DNA of 19,793 nt. It comes from CBFGTA01 sp965651595. Lineage in GTDB: Bacteria; Actinomycetota; Actinomycetes; S36-B12; UBA10799. Positions 15,380-19,793 of this stretch are shown piece after piece. The notes under the pieces were generated by a model. It worked only from the letters and a program-made list of their open reading frames with translations. It had not been told where the DNA came from and did no database searches. Positions within the stretch are counted from its first letter, which is position 1; the number at the start of each line of letters is the position of its first letter. The translations under genes and the position numbers were made by a program. The DNA is taken from positions 1-19,793 of the forward strand of contig CBFGTA010000034.1 of NCBI GenBank assembly GCA_965651595.1, given 5' to 3'.

Positions 15380-16504
15380 TTAGCCGTTGCCGTAGCCAGA
15401 CGGCGCCATCGATCCCTCTTGCCACCCCGGCACTGACTCAGGCTGACGAGGGCTCGGACCCACATAGCGAGCCGAGGGCCGCACCAAGCGGCCGGTTCGT
15501 TTCTGTTCTAGTACGTGGGCGCTCCACCCGGCTAGGCGCGCGCACGTGAACATCGACGTGAACAGGTGGGCGGGGACTTCAGCGAAGTCGAGGACGATCG
15601 CGGCCCAGAATTCGACGTTCGTCTCCAAGATTCGGTCGGGCCTGCGCTCGCGCAGTTCCGCCAGGGCGGCTGCCTCCAGTGCTGCCGCCACCTCATAGCG
15701 CGGCGCATCGAGTTCTTTGGCGGTGCGTCGCAGCACGCGCGCCCGCGGATCCTCGGCTCGGTACACCCGGTGCCCGAACCCCATGAGGCGTTCACCGCGG
15801 TCGAGCACTCCGCGTACGTAGCCGCGGGCGTCTCCGGTTCGTTCGATCTCTTCGATCATCCCCAGGACCCGGCTGGGGGCGCCCCCGTGCAAGGGGCCGC
15901 TCATGGCGCCGACGGCACCGGAGATGGCAGCCGCCACGTCAGCGCCAGTTGAGGCGATCACGCGGGCAGTGAAGGTCGAAGCGTTCATGCCGTGCTCGGC
16001 TGCCGAGGTGAAGTACGCGTCCACGGCTTGGACGTGCTTCGGGTCGGGCTCTCCGCGCCACCGGATCATGAATCGTTCGACGATTGTTTCGGCCTTGTCT
16101 ATGTCGGTCTGAGCGACCATCGGCTGTCCGAGACCGCGGGCAGACTGGGCGACAAACGACATCGCCATGACAGACACGTGGGCCAGATTATTGCGGGCAG
16201 TCACATCGTCAACGTCGAGCAGGGGTCGCAGCCCCCAGGCGGGAGCCAGCATGGCGATCGCTGATTGCACATCGACGCGCACATCGCCGGAGTGGACGGG
16301 AATGGGGAACGGTTCAGCGGGCGGCAGACCGTCGTTGAACTCGCCGTCAACGAGCAGGCTCCAGATGTGGGCGAACGACACGCGACCGACGAGGTCCTCG
16401 ATGTCGACGCCGCGATAGCGCAGCGAACCGCCGTCCTTGTCAGGTTCTGCGATTTCAGTTTCGAAAGCGATGACGCCTTCCAGCCCGGGCACAAAATCCG
16501 ACAT
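15380..16504 (-). CDS. citA: Citrate synthase 2 (CitA type)
   Basis: The 374-residue protein matches the short CitA class: FVPGLEGVIAFETEIAEPDKDGG at its start, LPPAEPFPIPVHSGDVRVDVQ, EHGMNASTFTARVIASTGAD, GPLHGGAP with His206, MGFGHRVYRAEDPRARVLR with His245, and ETNVEFW with Glu298. It condenses oxaloacetate and acetyl-CoA to citrate; related enzymes use propionyl-CoA. The two catalytic His are present, but the usual catalytic Asp of NVDF is Glu here, which I recall also for mycobacterial CitA. The ATG at 16504 has AGGGAGAG just upstream; the 40-residue extension of the open frame is not protein-like. The 196 bases before it hold a short GGAAC/GTTCC hairpin and possibly a TAGGGT -10 near 16599, nothing firm. 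Confidence 0.95.
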   Translation of the reverse strand: MSDFVPGLEGVIAFETEIAEPDKDGGSLRYRGVDIEDLVGRVSFAHIWSLLVDGEFNDGLPPAEPFPIPVHSGDVRVDVQSAIAMLAPAWGLRPLLDVDDVTARNNLAHVSVMAMSFVAQSARGLGQPMVAQTDIDKAETIVERFMIRWRGEPDPKHVQAVDAYFTSAAEHGMNASTFTARVIASTGADVAAAISGAVGAMSGPLHGGAPSRVLGMIEEIERTGDARGYVRGVLDRGERLMGFGHRVYRAEDPRARVLRRTAKELDAPRYEVAAALEAAALAELRERRPDRILETNVEFWAAIVLDFAEVPAHLFTSMFTCARLAGWSAHVLEQKRTGRLVRPSARYVGPSPRQPESVPGWQEGSMAPSGYGNG

Positions 16505-16700
16505 TCTCACTCTCCCTTGGAACCTTGTGAGTTCCTTCTTGACGCGAGTTTCACTGCAGGGGAGGCGGCGGATATGGCGGCGCCTCGCCCTGGGGATGAC
16601 CCTACCGCGCCAGTACGAGTTCACTCTGCGCAGGCGGCGAGAACGGGACGAACGGCCGGGAGGCGGGGCCTGCGGGACGGGACCACTGGCCTAGTTGACC

Positions 16701-17552
16701 TCAGCGGGGGCTGGTCAAATCAGCGACAATCGATTCGACCTGATCGCCGATGCGAGTGCCCTTGGCTTTTGCCCCATGCCGCAGACGTTTGCGGTCTGAC
16801 CGCGACACAACGTCGTTGAGGGCCACTCGTGAGGCCCGCCGCTGGCGAGGATCGTGACCAGCGGCCTTGCCGGGAGACTTCTTGGTCTTGGTCTTCTTCG
16901 ACTGCGTCTTGCTCGGCGGCTTGCCAGCGTCGAGGGTCTTGGGTTGGGCTTTGCTCGTGGCCTTAGCCTTGGCCTTGGATTTAGCTTTGGTCTTGGTCTT
17001 GGTCTTGGTCTTGGTCTGGGACTTGTTCTCGGATTGATCCTTCGACTTTGGCTTGTCCTTGGCCTTCTTGTGCGTGACCAAGCTGTTCTTGGCCTTTTTG
17101 TGCGTGACCAAGCTGTTCTTGACCTTCTTGTCGGAGGCTTTCGTACCCTTGTCTTTCTTGCCCTGAGGCTTCTTCACCTTCTTGCCCTGAGTTTTCTTCG
17201 CGTTGGCTGGCACAGCCTCGTCAGGGATGACCGGAGAATCAGCCGCCGCAGGCAAGTCGAGATTGGCGTCGGTCCCACTGATCGTAGGCGCGCGATCGGC
17301 CGAGTCGGGATCCCGCAAATCGACCAACGTGGTCGGATCTTCCTCGGCGATATCCGGTAGGCGGTGGGCTGGCAGCCCCGCGAGCACCGGATTCGGGTCG
17401 GCCTCCGGCGCCGAAATCACTGTCGGGGCCTCCGGTGATGCCACGATCACTTCAGCTCGCAGATCAACCAATCCGTCGGCGGTAACGGGGAAGGCCGGGT
17501 GGACGTCAGCGTCAGGAGCCTTGCGCAGCGCGGGTCGAGGTTGTGGGTTCAT
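16701..17552 (-). CDS. Acidic/Lys-rich low-complexity protein coupled to ParA
   Basis: The 283-residue protein has three zones. Residues 1-116 are acidic and Pro-rich with two copies of LVDLR (28-32 and 76-80). Residues 117-230 are Lys-rich, with KNSLVTHKKA repeated and KTKTKTKT, and resemble histone H1 or HupB tails without any HU domain. Residues 240-283 may be folded and helical; GTRIGDQVESIVADL weakly recalls the second half of a ribbon-helix-helix domain. There is one Phe, no Tyr, Trp or Cys, and no membrane segment, so most of it should be disordered and able to bind nucleic acid. The ATG overlaps the ParA stop (ATGA) and GGGAGGAA precedes it. A cargo adaptor or nucleoid-binding partner of the ParA is my inference; no family is recognised. 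Confidence 0.85.
   Translation of the reverse strand: MNPQPRPALRKAPDADVHPAFPVTADGLVDLRAEVIVASPEAPTVISAPEADPNPVLAGLPAHRLPDIAEEDPTTLVDLRDPDSADRAPTISGTDANLDLPAAADSPVIPDEAVPANAKKTQGKKVKKPQGKKDKGTKASDKKVKNSLVTHKKAKNSLVTHKKAKDKPKSKDQSENKSQTKTKTKTKTKAKSKAKAKATSKAQPKTLDAGKPPSKTQSKKTKTKKSPGKAAGHDPRQRRASRVALNDVVSRSDRKRLRHGAKAKGTRIGDQVESIVADLTSPR
16989..17012 (-). repeat. GGTCTT hexamer repeat (Lys-Thr coding)
   Basis: Four perfect plus-strand GGTCTT units, with a near-perfect fifth after them, encode alternating Lys-Thr in the Lys-rich zone of the ParA partner. Such repeats tend to vary in length. Confidence 0.85.
17061..17120 (-). repeat. Two 30-base direct repeats (KNSLVTHKKA units)
   Basis: The units at 17061-17090 and 17091-17120 are nearly identical; the shared TGCGTGACCAAGCTGTTCTT is exact. 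They encode the duplicated decapeptide in the ParA partner, showing recent in-frame duplication. Confidence 0.9.
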
Positions 17553-18445
17553 GAGGGTGATTCCTCCCTACCAGGGGCGGTAGCCATTGAGGCATGAGAC
17601 AGAGCTGGCCCTAAGGGATGGGCCGGAACCGCCACCTCGGGGTTGATTGAGGCGGCTCCCATCACCGAGGTGAGGAGCGTGTCGAACGCGCGAGTCATGT
17701 CGCCCGCGCCGTAGCTCGTCCAACGCTGGACCGGCACACACGCGCCCTGGGCGAGCTGGGTGGCGGATCGATCCGGGATGGTTGCCACCACCAGTGAACC
17801 AAAGGCGGCTCGCAGCTCATCAAGGCGGTATAAGTGTTCAGACAGAGTCGGTCGCATGCGATTCACAGCGATTCCGGCAATCGACAGATCATGGTTGCTG
17901 TGGCGAGCAATGATCGACACCGCTTCCAGAGCTTGCTCTGCCCCCTGCACAGCAAAGTAGGACGGTTCCGTCACGATCAATGCCTGATTCGCGGCGTACA
18001 ACGCGTTGCGGGTTAGTTCCCCGAGCGAAGGTGGACAGTCGATCAGAACCAGGTCGTAACCCGAAACGACGCCCTGCAATGATCGGCGCAGTCGCAGGGC
18101 TGAGTCGTCCGAAACCACATTGGCACGGTGTTCAAGCGCGCGTTCGGAGGGAATCACCGCCACGTTGCGTCCCCAACCCGACGGGACCACTGCTTCAGCA
18201 GCGATTCCCGGGCGGGCGTCATACAACACGTCGTTGCTGGTGTAAGGGGTGACGCGGGGGTCCAAGGCGGAGGTGGCGTTGGCTTGGGGGTCAAGATCGA
18301 TAACCAAGGTTCGCAGCGAACGGTCAAGAGCTTCGCCAGCTAGCCCCAACAGCACGCTCGTCTTGCCCACCCCACCTTTGAGGGAAGGCACGGCGACGAT
18401 GGGGGGAATCGGTGTTCGAGGATCCTCGGCTTCGTGCACGGCCAT
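17549..18445 (-). CDS. Orphan ParA/Soj-family ATPase
   Basis: Numbered from the ATG at 18445, the 298-residue protein has the deviant Walker A KGGVGKT (23-29, signature Lys23), Walker A' VIDLDPQAN (48-56) and Walker B VLIDCPPS (133-140), then VTEPSYFAVQGAEQALE, typical of ParA. These ATPases dimerise with ATP, bind the nucleoid and position plasmids, chromosomes or protein cargo. No parB or parS-like sequence is in the window, so this is not the chromosomal parAB locus. Its stop overlaps the start of the low-complexity gene (ATGA). Start choice is uncertain: a GTG at 18526 adds 27 residues with rarer codons, has only TAGGCC at the leaderless spacing, and neither start has a Shine-Dalgarno site. 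Confidence 0.92.
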   Translation of the reverse strand: MAVHEAEDPRTPIPPIVAVPSLKGGVGKTSVLLGLAGEALDRSLRTLVIDLDPQANATSALDPRVTPYTSNDVLYDARPGIAAEAVVPSGWGRNVAVIPSERALEHRANVVSDDSALRLRRSLQGVVSGYDLVLIDCPPSLGELTRNALYAANQALIVTEPSYFAVQGAEQALEAVSIIARHSNHDLSIAGIAVNRMRPTLSEHLYRLDELRAAFGSLVVATIPDRSATQLAQGACVPVQRWTSYGAGDMTRAFDTLLTSVMGAASINPEVAVPAHPLGPALSHASMATAPGREESPS

Positions 18446-18573
18446 AGTTGAGTGTCGCAAACAACTGGCGTCGCCGGTGCGCGCACCGCCGAAGTATCGA
18501 GAGTCTTGTCTAGCCGGATCGGTCACTCATCAGGCCTAGACGACACAAACTTCAGGCCCGCGCGAACAAGACG

Positions 18574-19260
18574 TCAGGCCGGTACTACAAAAATGTGGGC
18601 AGCCATGGCGACGTCGAGTGCCACCCGGGCATCAGCAGTCCCCACCGACACCTTCCCCTTCACGAGGTCGACTGCCACGGTGTTGCCAGGTGCTACTCCG
18701 GCGCCGTGTAGCGCGCCGAGCAGTCCATGGTCCGTTTGGATGGGCTCGGCCAGTCGTCGAACGATGACCCGCGTGTGGCCGACCCGGGCTGCCGATTCGA
18801 GGGTGTGGATGTCGGTCCCGGGGCCGGTCGCGACCGCGTCGTCGCCGAGTTCCTCTAGCCCGGGAATCGGGTTGCCAAACGGAGAATGGGTTGGGTGGTT
18901 GAGGATCTGCAGCAGGCGTTTCTCCACCGCCTCGCTCATCACGTGCTCCCAGCGGCACGCCTCGTCGTGGACGTCCTCCCACGGCAAGCCGATGACGTCC
19001 ACGAGAAGACACTCAGCGAGGCGGTGCTTGCGCATCACCCGAATCGCCCTCGCGCGACCTTCAGTTGTGAGTTCGAGATGGCGATCGCCTTCCACAGTGA
19101 GGAGCCCGTCGCGCTCCATACGAGCAACTGTCTGGCTGACGGTGGGGCCGGATTGTTCGAGACGCTCAGCGATCCGGGCTCGCAGGGGTACGATCCCTTC
19201 TTCCTGTAGCTCGTACACCGTGCGCAAGTACATCTCCGTGGTGTCGATCAGGTCGCTCAT
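18574..19260 (-). CDS. ideR: Iron-dependent repressor, IdeR/DtxR family
   Basis: The 228-residue protein begins MSDLIDTTEMYLRTVYELQEEG and has the helix-turn-helix region RIAERLEQSGPTVSQTVARMERDGLL. The known DtxR metal ligands fall at the same numbers: Met10, Cys102, Glu105 and His106 for the primary site, and His79, Glu83 and His98 for the second. Cys102 favours an iron rather than a manganese (MntR) regulator. An SH3-like C-terminal domain is present (about 145-228). With Fe(II) it represses iron uptake and storage genes. The ATG at 19260 has GAGGG 7 bases upstream, so a 12-residue extension is rejected. It lies 128 bases upstream of the ParA gene on the same strand; no iron box was seen near it. 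Confidence 0.97.
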   Translation of the reverse strand: MSDLIDTTEMYLRTVYELQEEGIVPLRARIAERLEQSGPTVSQTVARMERDGLLTVEGDRHLELTTEGRARAIRVMRKHRLAECLLVDVIGLPWEDVHDEACRWEHVMSEAVEKRLLQILNHPTHSPFGNPIPGLEELGDDAVATGPGTDIHTLESAARVGHTRVIVRRLAEPIQTDHGLLGALHGAGVAPGNTVAVDLVKGKVSVGTADARVALDVAMAAHIFVVPA

Positions 19261-19350
19261 CGCATCCCTCGTGGTCGTTGACGCGGCGCGACCCACCGGA
19301 GGTGAGCGTGCCGTGGCCCGTCAAGTACGGACCTTTCGGCCTATCGTGTC

Positions 19351-19512
19351 ATGACCGCAGACCCAGTGCCACCAGGTCAGGGGTTCACCGTCCGCGTCGG
19401 AGAGTGCGACTCGTGCCGAGTGCGGCCGGAAATCGTTGAACGGGGTGTCACGCCGATCGTGTCACAGGCGACCCGATGGGGTGCTGTAGCGTCAGAATGT
19501 GACTGTTCCTGA
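19351..19512 (+). CDS. Doubtful 53-residue Cys-containing ORF
   Basis: The ORF starts MTADPVPPGQGF and contains ECDSCRVRPE and, near the end, SECDCS: four cysteines in two close pairs, which could hold a metal. It lies in the 238-base gap between ideR and the SDR gene and overlaps the SDR start by 14 bases in another frame. No ribosome site precedes it, and the nearby TATCGT is only 3 bases from the ATG. Chance is quite likely. Confidence 0.22.
   Translation: MTADPVPPGQGFTVRVGECDSCRVRPEIVERGVTPIVSQATRWGAVASECDCS
19487..19492 (+). promoter_or_regulatory. -10-like hexamer TAGCGT, leaderless layout (SDR)
   Basis: TAGCGT ends 6 bases before the GTG at 19499, with CAGAAT between and no Shine-Dalgarno site. 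It supports that GTG as the true start. Confidence 0.48.
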
Positions 19513-19793
19513 CCACCGTGCGGCTCTCGAAATTTTTGCTGACAACGTTCTGTTGGGAAAGACTGCGCTCGTAACGGGAGGGGGCAGCGGTATAGGTCGG
19601 GCGTGCGCGCTGCTCCTGTCCCAACTCGGCGCCGACGTTGCCGTGACCGGCCGACGGGCCGACGCACTCCAAGCCACCTGCGACTTGGCCGAACAGGCTG
19701 GCGCGGTCGGGGTCGTGCGCCGTTTCGCCGGTGATATCCGCGAACCCGAACAGGTCGAGACGATAGTGGCTGACGTGGTTGCCACCCAGGGAT
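19499..19793 (+). CDS. Short-chain dehydrogenase/reductase, 3' partial
   Basis: The 98 codons in the window read MTVPDHRAALEIFADNVL, then GKTALVTGGGSGIGRACALLL. TGGGSGIG (26-33) is the NAD(P)-binding TGxxxGxG motif of classical SDR enzymes, GRRADAL follows the second strand (Arg after it hints at NADPH), and AGDIRE contains the conserved Asp that holds the adenine. The catalytic Tyr-Lys region lies beyond the window. The short N-terminal lead-in resembles the dienoyl-CoA reductase (FadH-like) SDR group of actinobacteria, but the substrate cannot be fixed. The frame is open to the last base. Confidence 0.92.
   Translation, partial: MTVPDHRAALEIFADNVLLGKTALVTGGGSGIGRACALLLSQLGADVAVTGRRADALQATCDLAEQAGAVGVVRRFAGDIREPEQVETIVADVVATQG

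Noticed and set aside
19261..19350. IdeR iron box in the gap upstream of ideR
   Set aside because: No sequence close to the TTAGGTTAG-type inverted repeat is visible there.

Overview
The window is GC-rich, tightly packed bacterial DNA from an actinomycete-type actinobacterium. The best pointers are an IdeR/DtxR regulator with the full metal-ligand set, an actinobacterial SerC, a CitA-type citrate synthase, a long-tailed CspB-like cold-shock protein, DUF3027 and DUF2530 proteins, and an XPB helicase next to its usual partner. From memory, many of these also lie in one stretch of Mycobacterium tuberculosis (about Rv0861c to Rv0889c), so most of the window is probably conserved chromosome. I see no phage, insertion sequence, CRISPR array, tRNA or rRNA.

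Layout. (1) 1-3471 (+): a large secreted subtilisin-like protease with fibronectin III, repeated beta-domain, Pro-Thr linker and cell-wall-binding parts; its 5' end lies outside the window. (2) 3472-5437 (+): a groEL2-type chaperonin gene behind two CIRCE operators and followed by a very strong hairpin. (3) 5520-6014 (+): a YceI-like protein, convergent with cspB (-). (4) 6558-7747 (-): a 2TM membrane protein gene overlapping larE by 4 bases. (5) 7848-11492 (+): the XPB-like helicase partner, then the XPB helicase. (6) 11517-13257 (-): DUF2530 protein, DUF3027 zinc-binding protein and a lipoprotein. (7) 13369-14072: a tiny membrane-protein ORF (+) convergent with a Pro/Thr-rich membrane protein gene (-) whose 3' end carries a tandem repeat. 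(8) 14180-16504 (-): citA then serC. (9) 16701-18445 (-): an orphan ParA ATPase gene overlapping one for an acidic/Lys-rich low-complexity protein. (10) 18574-19260 (-): ideR. (11) 19499 to the end (+): start of an SDR oxidoreductase.

Two themes stand out. Nine starts, most without a clear Shine-Dalgarno site, have a TANNNT -10-like hexamer ending 6 or 7 bases before the start codon, the layout expected of leaderless mRNAs. The ParA plus low-complexity-partner pair resembles known two-gene cargo-positioning systems in layout only; its cargo is unknown and it is the best candidate here for an undescribed system.

The genes are mostly housekeeping: protein folding (GroEL), serine and citrate synthesis, iron control (IdeR), DNA repair or transcription-linked unwinding (XPB pair), cold/RNA chaperoning (CspB) and cell-surface functions.
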